The notes under the pieces are model-generated. The model was given only the letters and a program-made list of their open reading frames with translations, ran no database searches and had not been told where the DNA came from. From Chloroflexota bacterium (lineage in GTDB: Bacteria > Chloroflexota > UBA11872), in contig JAJEDE010000001.1 in NCBI GenBank assembly GCA_022821645.1, positions 1 through 64,000 of the forward strand: DNA of 64,000 nucleotides, read 5' to 3'. The translations under genes were made by a program, and so were the position numbers. This document shows positions 34,693-43,652 of this stretch, one piece after another. Numbering within the stretch: position 1 is the first letter of the stretch; every line of letters starts with the position of its first letter.

Positions 34693-36960
34693 TCAGGCGC
34701 TGTTCGCGACAGCCGCCTGGACCTCGCGGGGGGAGGCGGGGAGGTCGCGGATGCGGACGCCGATGGCGTTGGAGATGGCGTTGGCCATGGCGGCCAGGGG
34801 CGGGACGATGGGAACTTCGCCGACGCCGCGGACGCCGTAGGGGTGGCCGGGGTTGGGGACTTCGACGATGACGGTTTCGATCATCGGCAGGTCCAGCGAG
34901 GTGGGCATGCGGTAGTCCAGGAAGCTGGCGTTGAGCATGCGACCGTCGGGGCTGTACACGTACTCCTCGTTGAGCGCCCAACCGACGCCCTGGGCGACGC
35001 CGCCTTCCATCTGGCCCTCAACGTAGGGCGGGTAGATGGCGGTGCCGGCGTCCTGCAGCGCCGTGTAACGCAGCACGTCGACCTTGCCGGTTTCGGTGTC
35101 GACTTCCACGTCGGCGATGTGGATGGCGAAGGTGTTGCCAGCGGCGGTGGGCGAGGCGGTGGACTTGCCGACGACTTCCAGGCCGTCCTCCTGCAGTGCG
35201 GCAGCGGCCTCGGTGAAGTTGAGGCTGGTGCCGTTCTGGCTGAAGACGCCGGCGTCGAAGCTGATCGACTCGGCCGGCACGTCCCAGTAGTCGGCCAGGC
35301 CTTCGACCATCTGGTCCTTGAGATCCTCGGCGGCCTCAATGGCAGCCCAGCCGGTGGCGTAGGTGACGCGACTGCCGCCGGTGACGCCGGTGAAGGCGAT
35401 CGAGTCGGTGTCGGGAACGATGGGATCCACGTCTTCGATGGGGATGCCCAGGAACTCGGCCAGTTGCATGGCGATGGAGGTGCGGGTGCCGCCGATGTCC
35501 ATGGAGCCTTCGAGCAGGGTGACCGTGCCGTCGCCGTTGAGGCGGGCCACGGCGCTGGACTTGCCGCCGCCGTTCAGCCAGTACCCGGAGGCCACGCCAC
35601 GGCCGCGGCGCTTGCTGCCGGTGGACTCGCCGAGCTCGGATTGCCAGTGGTCGGTGGCGACCGCCGCATCGATAGTCTCAATGTTGCCGATGGGATGGAA
35701 CCGCGTGCCGTCCACCCGCAGGTCGCCTTCCTTGGAGGCGTTGAGGCGGCGGAAGTCCAGCGGGTCCATGTCGAGTTCTTCGCAGATCTCGTCGATCAAG
35801 GCGTCGACAGCGAACTCGGCCTGGGGCGCGCCGGGGGCGCGGTAGGCGTGCGACTTGGGCTTGTTGACGACGACGTCGTAGCCGTCGACCCGGAAGTTCT
35901 CGATATCGAACGGGCCGATGCAGCACAGGCAGCCGGCACTGACGGCCGAGCCCGGATATCCGCCAGCCTCGAAGGCGAGGTCGACGTTGACGGCCGTGAT
36001 CTTGCCCTCGTTGGTGACGCCCATTTTGACCGTCATGAAGGCGCCCGGAGCGGGGCCGGTGCCGATGAGGACTTCGGTGCGGTTCATGGTCATCTTGACC
36101 GGACGCCCGATCTTGCGCGAGAGCACGGCCGCGAGCGGTTCGAGGTAAACGGTGGTCTTGCCGCCGAAGCCGCCGCCGATTTCCGCCGGCAGCACGCGGA
36201 TCTTCGACTTTGGATGCTCAAGCATGGTGGCCAGCTCGTCGCGGATGCCGAAGTGGCCCTGCGAACTGGATTCCACGATCAGGTGGCCGTCCGGGTTCCA
36301 GTAGGCCAGGGCGTTGTGCGGCTCGATGTAGCCCTGGTGGACCATGGCGGTGGAGTAGGAGCGCTCCATGACCAGGTCGGCGGCGGCATAGCCGGCGTCG
36401 ACATCACCTTCTTCGAAGATGAAGTGCTTGGCGATGTTGCTGGGCTTGTCGTCGAAGACGCCGCCGGTCTCGGTGTGCAGGTCATCCAGGATGACTGGGG
36501 CGTCGTCCTGCATGGCTTCGCGGACGTCGAGCACGGGCGGAAGGACTTCGTAGTCCACGTCGATCAGGCTGAGGGCTTCCTCGGCCTCGTGGACGCTGGC
36601 GGCGGCCACGGCGGCGATGACCTGCCCCTCGTAGGTGACACGGCCGCGGGCGATGACTCGCTCGGCCATGTAGCGCAGGCTCTGCATGCCGGACTCGTTG
36701 GCCTCGGCCTCGCCGGCGCCCGGGTCGGTGAAGTCGTCGCCGGTCACCACGGCGAGGACCTGACCGGCGGCCTCGGCGCGGGAGGTGTCGATACCGCGAA
36801 TACGGGCCCGCGCGTGCGGGCTGCGCAGCACTTTGCCCCAGACCATGCCGGGCATGTTGGCGTCCACGCCGTAGCGTGCCCGTCCGGTGACTTTATCCAC
36901 GCCGTCGTGCCGGACCGGTCGGGTCCCAACGACTCGGTACGTGCCGTTGCCTGCTGTCAT
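34693..36960 (-). CDS. Xanthine dehydrogenase-family molybdopterin-binding subunit (copy 2)
   Basis: A 755-residue large subunit of a molybdenum hydroxylase, which binds the pyranopterin-Mo centre. Landmarks are GTRPVRHDGVDKVTGRARYGVD and VLRSPHARARI at the N-terminus, LEPLAAVLSRKIGRPVKM, SHAYRAPGAPQAEFAVD at the active site loop, GTRTSIAMQLAEFLGI, and RGVGEVPIVPPLAAMANAI, whose Glu is the catalytic-base position. The CODH signature Ala-Tyr-x-Cys-Ser-Phe-Arg is absent, so it is not a form I CO dehydrogenase. It is a paralogue of the gene at 37288 (same length and motifs, diverged sequence). GGGAG precedes the ATG. A MoaD-like gene lies 57 bases upstream. Confidence 0.92.
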   Translation of the reverse strand: MTAGNGTYRVVGTRPVRHDGVDKVTGRARYGVDANMPGMVWGKVLRSPHARARIRGIDTSRAEAAGQVLAVVTGDDFTDPGAGEAEANESGMQSLRYMAERVIARGRVTYEGQVIAAVAAASVHEAEEALSLIDVDYEVLPPVLDVREAMQDDAPVILDDLHTETGGVFDDKPSNIAKHFIFEEGDVDAGYAAADLVMERSYSTAMVHQGYIEPHNALAYWNPDGHLIVESSSQGHFGIRDELATMLEHPKSKIRVLPAEIGGGFGGKTTVYLEPLAAVLSRKIGRPVKMTMNRTEVLIGTGPAPGAFMTVKMGVTNEGKITAVNVDLAFEAGGYPGSAVSAGCLCCIGPFDIENFRVDGYDVVVNKPKSHAYRAPGAPQAEFAVDALIDEICEELDMDPLDFRRLNASKEGDLRVDGTRFHPIGNIETIDAAVATDHWQSELGESTGSKRRGRGVASGYWLNGGGKSSAVARLNGDGTVTLLEGSMDIGGTRTSIAMQLAEFLGIPIEDVDPIVPDTDSIAFTGVTGGSRVTYATGWAAIEAAEDLKDQMVEGLADYWDVPAESISFDAGVFSQNGTSLNFTEAAAALQEDGLEVVGKSTASPTAAGNTFAIHIADVEVDTETGKVDVLRYTALQDAGTAIYPPYVEGQMEGGVAQGVGWALNEEYVYSPDGRMLNASFLDYRMPTSLDLPMIETVIVEVPNPGHPYGVRGVGEVPIVPPLAAMANAISNAIGVRIRDLPASPREVQAAVANSA

Positions 36961-37017
36961 TCGTTGCTCCCGCGGTGCTGTGGTGAGTCTGAGTCAAAAA
37001 AACGGACGTGTGAAAGT

Positions 37018-37281
37018 CTAGCCGCCGCCGAGCGCCTCCACGAAGAACAGCTCGCTGTCGGGCTGGAGTTTGGTGCGCAGGCGGCGGCCGACGTTCGCGC
37101 CGTCGACAAAGACCGACAGGCCCGGGCGGAGCTGGCCGTCCTCGACCAGCCTCCCTCCCAGGCCCGGGTAACTCGCTTCCAGGCGATCCACGATGTCCCG
37201 CACCGTGGCGCCTTCAATCTCAACCCTGGCGACACCGTCCGTCGCCACCCGCATGGGGGTGGGGATGTGAACGGTGGCCAC
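37018..37281 (-). CDS. MoaD/ThiS family ubiquitin-like sulfur-carrier protein
   Basis: An 87-residue beta-grasp protein. It begins with a beta strand (VHIPTPMRVATDG), followed by a helix VRDIVDRLEASYPGL, and ends in Gly-Gly-Gly after a hydrophobic strand (ELFFVEALGGG). A C-terminal Gly-Gly is required for thiocarboxylation, but here three glycines end the chain, so processing or direct use is possible. It lies 6 bases after one Mo subunit and 57 before the other. Molybdopterin synthase small subunit is the natural guess; a dedicated sulfur donor for this enzyme is an alternative. The start codon is GTG. Confidence 0.82.
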   Translation of the reverse strand: MATVHIPTPMRVATDGVARVEIEGATVRDIVDRLEASYPGLGGRLVEDGQLRPGLSVFVDGANVGRRLRTKLQPDSELFFVEALGGG

Positions 37282-37287
37282 CGTCGG

Positions 37288-39585
37288 TTACGCCTGCGCG
37301 GCCAGCGCCGCCTGCACGCGCGGCGGCGACATGGGTAGATGGCTCATGCGGAGGCCGGTCGCGTCGTGGATCGCGTTAGCCACGGCCGCGGGCGGCGGCA
37401 CGATGGGTACTTCGCCCACGCCGCGAACACCGTAGGGGTGCCCGGGGTTGGGCACCTCGACGATGATCGTCTCGATGTTGGGAACGTCAAGCGCGGTCGG
37501 CATGCGGTAGTCCAGCAGGCTGGCGTTGAGCAAGTGACCGTCGTCGTCGTAGACGTATTCCTCGTTCAGCGCCCAACCGACACCCTGTACGACGCCGCCC
37601 TGCATCTGGCCTTCGACGTAGGGCGGATAGATGGCGACGCCGGCGTCCTGAACGGCGGTGTACCGCAGGACTTCGACCTTGCCGGTTTCTTCATCCACTT
37701 CCACGTCGGCGATGTGAACGGCGAAGGCGCCACCCTCGCGGGTGGGCGTGACGGTGTTCTTGCCGATCGGGAATACGCCTTCTTCCTCCAGCAGAGCGGC
37801 CGCTTCGCGCACGCTGGCCGCGTTACCGTTGGCCGAGAACGTGCCGTCGGCGTGCGTGATCGCGTCAGCGGCGACATCCCAGAGGTCCGCCAGCCCTTCG
37901 GCAATCTGTTCCTTCATGTCGTTGGCCGCGTTGTGGGCGGCCAGGCCGGTGGCAAAGGTGACCCGGCTGCCGCCGGTGACGTCGGTCTGCCCGACCGAGT
38001 CGGTGTCCGCCACGATCGGGTCCACGTCCTCGACGGGGATGCCCAACGTCTCGGCGAACTGCATGGCAACCGAGGTGCGGGTTCCGCCGATGTCGGTTGA
38101 GCCCTCGAGCAGCGTCACGCTGCCGTCGCTGTTCAGCTTTGCGATCACGCTGGAGGTGAAGCCGATGTTGAACCAGAACCCGGAGGCGATGCCGCGACCG
38201 CGCTTCTTGCCCGGAGCGGTTTCCAGCGGGGTCTGCCACTGCGCGGAGTCGCGCGCGGCCTCCATGCACTCGATGTGGCCGATGCGCGGATACGGCGGCA
38301 TGGCGAGCTGCCAGTCGCCTTCCTTGGCGCTGTTCTTGAGGCGGAACTCAACCGGATCGATGTCCAGCGTGCGGCAGATTTCGTCCACCACCGTCTCGCT
38401 GGCGAACTCGGCGTGGGTCGCGCCCGGCGCCCGGTAGGCGTGGGTCTTGGGCTTGTTGACGACGACGTCGAAGCCCTCGACCTTGGCGTTCGTCATGTTG
38501 TAGGGGGCGAAGACGCAGCGGCAGCCAGCGCCCACGACCGACCCGGGATAGCCGCCGGCGTCAAACGCCAGGTTGGCGTAGCCGGCGGCTATCGTGCCGT
38601 CGTTGGTGACGCCCATCTTGACGCGGACGTAACCGCCCGGCGTGGGACCCGTCGCCTTCAGAACGTCGGCCCGATCCATGGCCATCTTGACCGGATGACC
38701 GGTTTGCTGGGAGAGCAGGGCGGCCAGGGGCTCCAGGTAAGCCGTGGTCTTGCCGCCGAACCCGCCGCCGATCTCCATCGGCACGACGTGGATCTTGGTG
38801 ATCGGGTGATTGAGCAGGTCGGCCAGTTCCTGCCGGATGGTGAAGGCGCCCTGGGAACTGCACCAGACGTGCAGGTGGCCGTCCTTGAGCCAGTTGGCGG
38901 TGGCGTTGTGGGTTTCGATGTAGCCCTGGTGGACAACGCCGAAGGTGAACTCGCGGTCGACGACCAGGTCGGCCTCGGCGAACCCGGCGTCGACGTCGCC
39001 AACCTCGTACAGCATTTCCGCCGCGACGTTGCTCGGCTCGTCGGCGGTGGTGCCGTCGGCTTTGGCGGTGTAGAGGTCCTCGATGATCACCGGAGCGTCC
39101 GGCTTCATCGCGTCCCAGACCTCAAGGACCGGGTCGAGCACTTCGTACTCGACGTCGATCAGCTTGAGGGCCTCGGCGGCGATGTGCGCGTTGGTGGCCG
39201 CCACCGCGGCAACGGCATGCCCGTGGTAGTGAACCTTGCCGCGGGCGAGCATGTTGGCGCTCTTGAACTTGACCGGAAGGCCGGGCGCCTCGCCGCCGGT
39301 GGTGAGCTTGTCGCCCGGGTCGGGCAGGTCGGCGCTGGTGATGACGGCACTTACGCCGTCCAGAGCCTCGGCGCCGCTGGCGTCGATGCCGAGGATGCGG
39401 GCGTGGGCGTGCGGGCTGCGCAGCACCTTGCCGTGCAACTGGCCGGGCAGGTTGATGTCGGAGCCGTAGCGCGCTTCGCCGGTGACCTTCTCAAGCCCGT
39501 CGTGGCGAATCGGCCGGGTTCCGATGACCTTGTATTCCTCGTCGTGATGCTTGATTTTGGGAGCGACTCGGGTGTCAATGGCCAT
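37288..39585 (-). CDS. Xanthine dehydrogenase-family molybdopterin-binding subunit (copy 1)
   Basis: A 765-residue Mo-binding large subunit. Landmarks include VIGTRPIRHDGLEKVTGEARYGS, KVLRSPHAHARIL, IGGGFGGKTTAYLEPLAALL, THAYRAPGATHAEFASE at the active-site loop, and VRGVGEVPIVPPPAAVANAI with the catalytic Glu. The ATG at 39585 starts 2 bases after the 2Fe-2S subunit stop with GGAGG upstream; the longer open frame is not homologous. It completes the FAD / 2Fe-2S / Mo order of a three-subunit molybdenum hydroxylase. The second copy at 34693 may replace it under other conditions or form a second enzyme sharing the small subunits. Confidence 0.93.
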   Translation of the reverse strand: MAIDTRVAPKIKHHDEEYKVIGTRPIRHDGLEKVTGEARYGSDINLPGQLHGKVLRSPHAHARILGIDASGAEALDGVSAVITSADLPDPGDKLTTGGEAPGLPVKFKSANMLARGKVHYHGHAVAAVAATNAHIAAEALKLIDVEYEVLDPVLEVWDAMKPDAPVIIEDLYTAKADGTTADEPSNVAAEMLYEVGDVDAGFAEADLVVDREFTFGVVHQGYIETHNATANWLKDGHLHVWCSSQGAFTIRQELADLLNHPITKIHVVPMEIGGGFGGKTTAYLEPLAALLSQQTGHPVKMAMDRADVLKATGPTPGGYVRVKMGVTNDGTIAAGYANLAFDAGGYPGSVVGAGCRCVFAPYNMTNAKVEGFDVVVNKPKTHAYRAPGATHAEFASETVVDEICRTLDIDPVEFRLKNSAKEGDWQLAMPPYPRIGHIECMEAARDSAQWQTPLETAPGKKRGRGIASGFWFNIGFTSSVIAKLNSDGSVTLLEGSTDIGGTRTSVAMQFAETLGIPVEDVDPIVADTDSVGQTDVTGGSRVTFATGLAAHNAANDMKEQIAEGLADLWDVAADAITHADGTFSANGNAASVREAAALLEEEGVFPIGKNTVTPTREGGAFAVHIADVEVDEETGKVEVLRYTAVQDAGVAIYPPYVEGQMQGGVVQGVGWALNEEYVYDDDGHLLNASLLDYRMPTALDVPNIETIIVEVPNPGHPYGVRGVGEVPIVPPPAAVANAIHDATGLRMSHLPMSPPRVQAALAAQA

Positions 39586-39587
39586 GG

Positions 39588-40085
39588 CTAAGCCTCCGCG
39601 CGCATGCGTTCGGCGGCGTCCAGCACGGCGCGTACGATCTTGTCGTAGCCCGTGCACCGGCAGAGGTTGCCGGCGAGCCACCAGCGAACTTCGTACTCCG
39701 TGGGATTCGGGTTTTCCTCCAGGAGCGCCTTGGCCGCGACGATGAAGCCGGGCGTGCAGACGCCGCACTGGAGGGCGGCGTTCTCAAGGAACGACTGCTG
39801 AAGGGGATGCAGCCCCTCCGGCGAGGCCACGCCCTCAATGGTCTCGATGGACGCGCCGGCCGCTTCGACGCTGAGCACGCAGCAGGAGTTGACGAGCGCG
39901 CCGTCCATGACGACGTTGCAGGCGCCGCAGTTGCCGTTGTTACAGCCTTCCTTGGCGCCGGTCAGTCCCAGGTGGTCGCGCAGGACTTCCAGCAGGCTCT
40001 CCCGCGGTTCGGCCAGGAAGTCCACCTGCTCACCGTTGATCGTGGTCTGAACGTGGACCTTTCCCGACAGGATTTCAGTGGCCAT
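39588..40085 (-). CDS. Molybdenum hydroxylase (2Fe-2S)-binding subunit
   Basis: A 165-residue small subunit carrying two 2Fe-2S clusters. The plant-ferredoxin-type cluster ligands are in EGCNNGNCGACNVVMDG with a later Cys in SCCVL. The C-terminal helical domain has QCGVCTPGFIVAAKALL and LAGNLCRCTGYDKIVRAV. It passes electrons from the Mo centre to FAD. The ATG at 40085 overlaps the FAD subunit stop by 11 bases and the gene ends 2 bases before Mo subunit copy 1, so these three are co-translated. No signal peptide is present, so the enzyme is cytoplasmic. Confidence 0.94.
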   Translation of the reverse strand: MATEILSGKVHVQTTINGEQVDFLAEPRESLLEVLRDHLGLTGAKEGCNNGNCGACNVVMDGALVNSCCVLSVEAAGASIETIEGVASPEGLHPLQQSFLENAALQCGVCTPGFIVAAKALLEENPNPTEYEVRWWLAGNLCRCTGYDKIVRAVLDAAERMRAEA

Positions 40086-40962
40086 TGGTGGGACTGCCTC
40101 CCTGGGCGCGAGCCTTGGCGCCGCGCAGGGCGCGCTGGGTGAGTACGTAGGAGAGCTGCTTACGGTGGGCGATCGTGCCGCGCATGTCGTCGATCGGCGA
40201 GGCGGCGTCGCGGGCGATGTCCGCGGCGACCGCGAAGGCATCTTCGTCGGCCGTCATGCCCACCAGGGCGTCGCCAGCGGCCTGCACGAACAGGGGGGTG
40301 GGCGCCACGGCGCCGAGGCCGGTGCGGGCGGCGGTGATGGTGTCGCCATCCAACTGCAGCCAGGCGCCGGCGCCTACGACCGCGATGTCCATCTCATTAC
40401 GCGGGATGAAGCGCAGGTAGTGCGAGCCTGAGCCCGCGGGCGGCTTGGGAAGCGTGAGGGAAACCAGCAACTCGCCGTCGGCCAGCACGTTGCGGCCGGG
40501 AGCGGTGCAGAAGTCCTCGACGGCCACAGTGCGCTCACCGTCGGGTCCGGCGATGTTGCAGACGGCGGAGTGGACGATCAGCGGGGGAATGGTGTCTCCG
40601 GCCGGACCGGAGTTACACAGGTTGCCGCCGACCGAGGCGCGCCCCTGGATGCCGGTGCTGCCAATGATGCGAGCGGCGTCCGTGACGGCGGGATAGGTGG
40701 CCGTGAAGGTCGAGTCGTTGTACAGCTGATGACACGGGACCGCGGCGCCGAGGGTTGTGCTGCCGTCGGCGTTGACCGAGAGGTCCATGAGCTCGGGAAT
40801 CTTCTTGGCGTCCACGAATACGCCGGTATCGCGGGCGTCTTCGCGGACTTGGACGATGAGGTCCGTCCCGCCGGCAAGCATGCGGGCGTCTGAGCCGTGC
40901 TCGGCAAGGATGGCTACGGCGTCCTCTACGGTTGAGGGCGCGGCGTACTGAATCGCGCGCAA
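40075..40962 (-). CDS. Molybdenum hydroxylase FAD-binding subunit
   Basis: A 295-residue medium subunit of the xanthine dehydrogenase type. FAD-binding motifs are MLAGGTDLIVQV near residue 32 and STGIQGRASVGGNLCNSGPAGDTIPPL near residue 100; the C-terminal CODH-like domain follows. The TTG at 40962 is chosen because ACGGAGG lies 5 bases upstream and the family N-terminus (AIQYAAPSTVEDAVAIL) begins there; GTG at 41001 is possible. First gene of the Mo hydroxylase operon. It passes electrons from the 2Fe-2S clusters to NAD+ or another acceptor; no NAD site can be confirmed. Confidence 0.92.
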   Translation of the reverse strand: MRAIQYAAPSTVEDAVAILAEHGSDARMLAGGTDLIVQVREDARDTGVFVDAKKIPELMDLSVNADGSTTLGAAVPCHQLYNDSTFTATYPAVTDAARIIGSTGIQGRASVGGNLCNSGPAGDTIPPLIVHSAVCNIAGPDGERTVAVEDFCTAPGRNVLADGELLVSLTLPKPPAGSGSHYLRFIPRNEMDIAVVGAGAWLQLDGDTITAARTGLGAVAPTPLFVQAAGDALVGMTADEDAFAVAADIARDAASPIDDMRGTIAHRKQLSYVLTQRALRGAKARAQGGSPTNGH

Positions 40963-41139
40963 AGCGGCCTCCGTTTCCTGGCAGTGACGGAATCTGCGCA
41001 CCCATTGTCACGACTTCGGGCGATGCTTACCAGTCGGACGCGGGAATCTGCTGCCGGAGGCGCAGGGATGAAGGGCGATCAGGCGAGATTTCGCCGATGA
41101 TTCCGCCGACGCGCAGAGCTGCGGCAGCCGCCGGGCGGA

Positions 41140-42282
41140 CTAGGCGTAGAGCCCCGCGCCCGGACGCCGACCCGACGGACTGGCCATCGCCCTGGGGGAG
41201 GCCTGCTCGACGGTGTGGGCGGCCAGGAGGTCGGGGTCGAACTCAATGCCGAAGCCCGGACGCTCGCCCAGGATGAGCCAGCCGTCGTCGAGCCGGATGT
41301 CGATGTCGAAGAGCGCGGAGCGCCCGGCGTCCAGGACTTCCAGCATGGAGTGGTTGGGCATGGCCGCGGCTGCGTGGGCCATGAAGCTGCCGGGTGAGTT
41401 CATCATGGAGACAGGGCGTTCGATGCCGTAGACCATGTCGGCCACGATCATTGCGCCGGTCAAGCCGCAGGTATCGCTGCCGACCTGGAAGACGTCGATT
41501 GCCCGGCGGTCCAGCAAATGCAGAAACTCGCCGGGATGCCGCAGGTTTTCGCCACTGGCCACGGCGGCGGCCACTCCGTCGGACACCTGGCGCAGGCCAG
41601 TGGCGTCCCAGCGACGGGCGGGTTCTTCGATCCAGGTCAGGTCGAAGTTGCGCTCGATCTCACGCACGCGCCGGATGGCTTCCTTGGGCGTCCAGAACTC
41701 GTTGACGTCCAGCATCAGGTCCACGCGCTTGCCGGAGGTGGCGAGGGCGTCGCGCATGATTCCCAGGCGGCGCAGGTCGTCCTGGAAGTCAGCCCCGCCC
41801 TTGAGCTTGCCGGCGGACACGCCGCGCGCGGCCATGCCGGCGTAGTAGGCGTGCAGTTCCTCGTCAGACAGCGGCGAGTCCAGGCCGCTGGCGTAGGCGC
41901 GCACGCGGGGCGAGGAGGCGCCCAGCGTGCGCCAGAGCGGCTCGTTGTTGGCCTTGGCCTTGAGGTCCCAGAGCGCGAGGTCGATGGCGGACAGGCCCAC
42001 GGCAATCGGACCGACAGGACCCAGCTTGAAGACGACGTCCATCATGCGCTTCCACAGTCCACGCACGCCGCGCGGGTCGGTGCCGATCAGGAGATTGGCC
42101 AGCGTCTGGACGTGGGGCCGACCGACCGGGCTGCCAAGTCCTAATCCAGTGATCCCGGCGTCGGTGTCCACGTAGACCAAGAGCCCCGATGTGAGGGACC
42201 GGCCGGTTGGGCTGTTGACGTCGCCGAGGAGGCGCGCCATTTCGTGCTCGAAGACGACCGTACGAATCTGGGTGATGCGCAT
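41140..42282 (-). CDS. Mandelate racemase/muconate lactonizing enzyme family protein
   Basis: A 380-residue enolase-superfamily enzyme. The N-terminal capping domain (ITQIRTVVFEHEM) is followed by the barrel: the catalytic lysine region in VSAGKLKGG, metal ligands Asp in DLMLDVNEFW, Glu in LTWIEEP, and Glu in AAVASGENLRH; the late acid/base region lies near VFQVGSDTCGLTG. It abstracts a proton alpha to a carboxylate, so it is a racemase, dehydratase or cycloisomerase; sugar-acid dehydratase is the commonest role. It lies 178 bases upstream of the Mo hydroxylase operon on the same strand, and may feed or share the pathway. Confidence 0.9.
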   Translation of the reverse strand: MRITQIRTVVFEHEMARLLGDVNSPTGRSLTSGLLVYVDTDAGITGLGLGSPVGRPHVQTLANLLIGTDPRGVRGLWKRMMDVVFKLGPVGPIAVGLSAIDLALWDLKAKANNEPLWRTLGASSPRVRAYASGLDSPLSDEELHAYYAGMAARGVSAGKLKGGADFQDDLRRLGIMRDALATSGKRVDLMLDVNEFWTPKEAIRRVREIERNFDLTWIEEPARRWDATGLRQVSDGVAAAVASGENLRHPGEFLHLLDRRAIDVFQVGSDTCGLTGAMIVADMVYGIERPVSMMNSPGSFMAHAAAAMPNHSMLEVLDAGRSALFDIDIRLDDGWLILGERPGFGIEFDPDLLAAHTVEQASPRAMASPSGRRPGAGLYA

Positions 42283-42407
42283 GGTGCGGGGGCCTGGGGC
42301 GTGAACGGCGTCCAGTTTAGTGACGTTGCCCGTGCAATGAAGGCGACACGAGGACGATTGGTTCGAGCGAACCCTGTACAGTGGGTGTCAGAAGTTGGAG
42401 GTGCGCT

Positions 42408-42872
42408 ATGGCTGTCTTCGATACGCTGCGCGCAGCTCGAACACTGAGGGCGGCAGGGTTCGGAGACGCGAAAGCGGAAGCGGTTGCCGAGATTGTGCAG
42501 GCAGTCGCGAATGGGAACCGTGTGACCAGGGCGGACATGCAGGGCGTCGCCATGAAGGTGGACCTGGAGCGGTTCGCCACAAAGGCGGATCTGGAACGAT
42601 TTGCCACAAAGGCGGATCTGGAAGGATTCGCGACGAAGGCGGATCTGGAGCGGTTCGCCACAAAGGCGGATCTGGAACGATTTGCCACAAAGGCGGACCT
42701 GGAACGGTTCGCGACGAAGGCGGACCTGGAAGCGTTAGCGGCAAAGACGGCGCTCAAGTCCGATCTTCAGGATCTCGAGCTTCGCCTGACCATCCGGTTA
42801 GGCGTGGTCGCCGCCGCCTCTGTGACGCTGACGACCGCGCTCGTGGTGGGTATCAACCAACTCCTGCTCTGA
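42408..42872 (+). CDS. DUF1640-like coiled-coil protein with C-terminal membrane anchor
   Basis: A 154-residue protein. Residues 1-50 match the start of the DUF1640/CCDC90 family (FDTLRAARTLRAAGFGDAKAEA). Residues about 55-115 consist of nine-residue units of the form DLERFATKA, six nearly identical (27-base DNA repeats from about 42556 to 42735), forming a long coiled coil. A final transmembrane helix reads LTIRLGVVAAASVTLTTALVVGINQLLL is cited here by position 127-154 only. GGAGG lies 6 bases before the ATG. It should be anchored in the membrane by its tail. The repeat number may vary between strains. Confidence 0.8.
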   Translation: MAVFDTLRAARTLRAAGFGDAKAEAVAEIVQAVANGNRVTRADMQGVAMKVDLERFATKADLERFATKADLEGFATKADLERFATKADLERFATKADLERFATKADLEALAAKTALKSDLQDLELRLTIRLGVVAAASVTLTTALVVGINQLLL

Positions 42873-42903
42873 CCCCGCGTCCCCGGACCAGCGGCTGGTC
42901 GTG

Positions 42904-43260
42904 CTAGATCAGGGCCAGGAAGATCGCCGTGAGGATCGTCACGGCAGCGGCGCCGCCGTAGGCCACCACCCCGATCAGGCCGGCCGGCAGCGGCGCGTGC
43001 AGGTCGATGGCCAGGTGGCGCAGGCGGTGGCAGGCGTGGACGGCGATCAGGGCGATGACCGCTCCAATGGCCAGCCGCACGATGGCGTGCTGCAGCAGGT
43101 CGCGGACGCCGTTGTAGGTGAAGGCGTCGGCGAACCAGCGCCAGCCGAACGGTCCGAAGACCGAACTCACCAGAATGAGCGCTGGGACGATCACCGCGGC
43201 TAGCACGCTGCCGACCACGAACAGCGACCAGAACAGCGGCTCGTGCGAGCGACCGCTCAT
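42904..43260 (-). CDS. frdD: Fumarate reductase/succinate dehydrogenase membrane subunit D
   Basis: A 118-residue membrane protein with three transmembrane helices (FWSLFVVGSVLAAVIVPALIL, then two later). It resembles FrdD, the second anchor of type D (haem-free) quinol:fumarate reductases, including HACHRLRHLAIDLHAP between helices 2 and 3. The ATG at 43260 overlaps the frdC stop by 4 bases (ATGA). It is the last gene of the respiratory supercluster. With FrdC it forms the quinone site. Haem-free type D enzymes can run in either direction, so fumarate reductase or succinate dehydrogenase activity is not decided. Confidence 0.85.
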   Translation of the reverse strand: MSGRSHEPLFWSLFVVGSVLAAVIVPALILVSSVFGPFGWRWFADAFTYNGVRDLLQHAIVRLAIGAVIALIAVHACHRLRHLAIDLHAPLPAGLIGVVAYGGAAAVTILTAIFLALI

Positions 43261-43652
43261 GTCGCCCCGACCCATGCGACCCAAAGGAAGAGGAGCAAGG
43301 TAACGGCCGCCAGCCCGGCAAATTGCTGACCGATGATGAAGGCTGCGGGGATACTCCGCCCGGCGACCTGGCCTGGCAGCGCGTTGGGAGCGATCAGGAA
43401 GAACGAGACGGTGTGCCAGAGCGCGAACGCGAGCGCCACGAGGTGGAATACCACCATCAGCGGGTGCCAGAGAAACTCGCGATAGGCCAGGTAGGTCTCC
43501 GCGTCCTGCCCCGCCTTGTGAATCAGGAGCATGAAGAGCACGATCTCGGCCAGGATGAAGGCCGACGTGGCTTCGCGGAGAAAGATGCGAAAATAGGATC
43601 CGTTCCGGGTCCACCAGGTCCAGCCCAGGCGCCGGTCCAGCGGCCGGTTCAC
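43257..43652 (-). CDS. frdC: Fumarate reductase/succinate dehydrogenase membrane subunit C
   Basis: A 131-residue membrane protein like Frd[30 protein letters not shown] precedes the first helix, as in family members, and three transmembrane helices follow, with [20 protein letters not shown] and [16 protein letters not shown] between helices 2 and 3. GTG at 43652 overlaps the frdB stop (GTGA); the longer open frame is a shadow of frdB. No His pair suited to haem b ligation is obvious, in line with a type D enzyme, but this is weak evidence. Confidence 0.85.
   Translation of the reverse strand: MNRPLDRRLGWTWWTRNGSYFRIFLREATSAFILAEIVLFMLLIHKAGQDAETYLAYREFLWHPLMVVFHLVALAFALWHTVSFFLIAPNALPGQVAGRSIPAAFIIGQQFAGLAAVTLLLFLWVAWVGAT

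Noticed and set aside
34153..37338. Very long plus-strand open frame (1061 codons) opposite the Mo subunit genes
   Set aside because: It is the antisense shadow of the GC-rich minus-strand Mo hydroxylase genes. It is Gly/Val/Asp-rich, has no domain pattern, and the minus strand carries clear family motifs.
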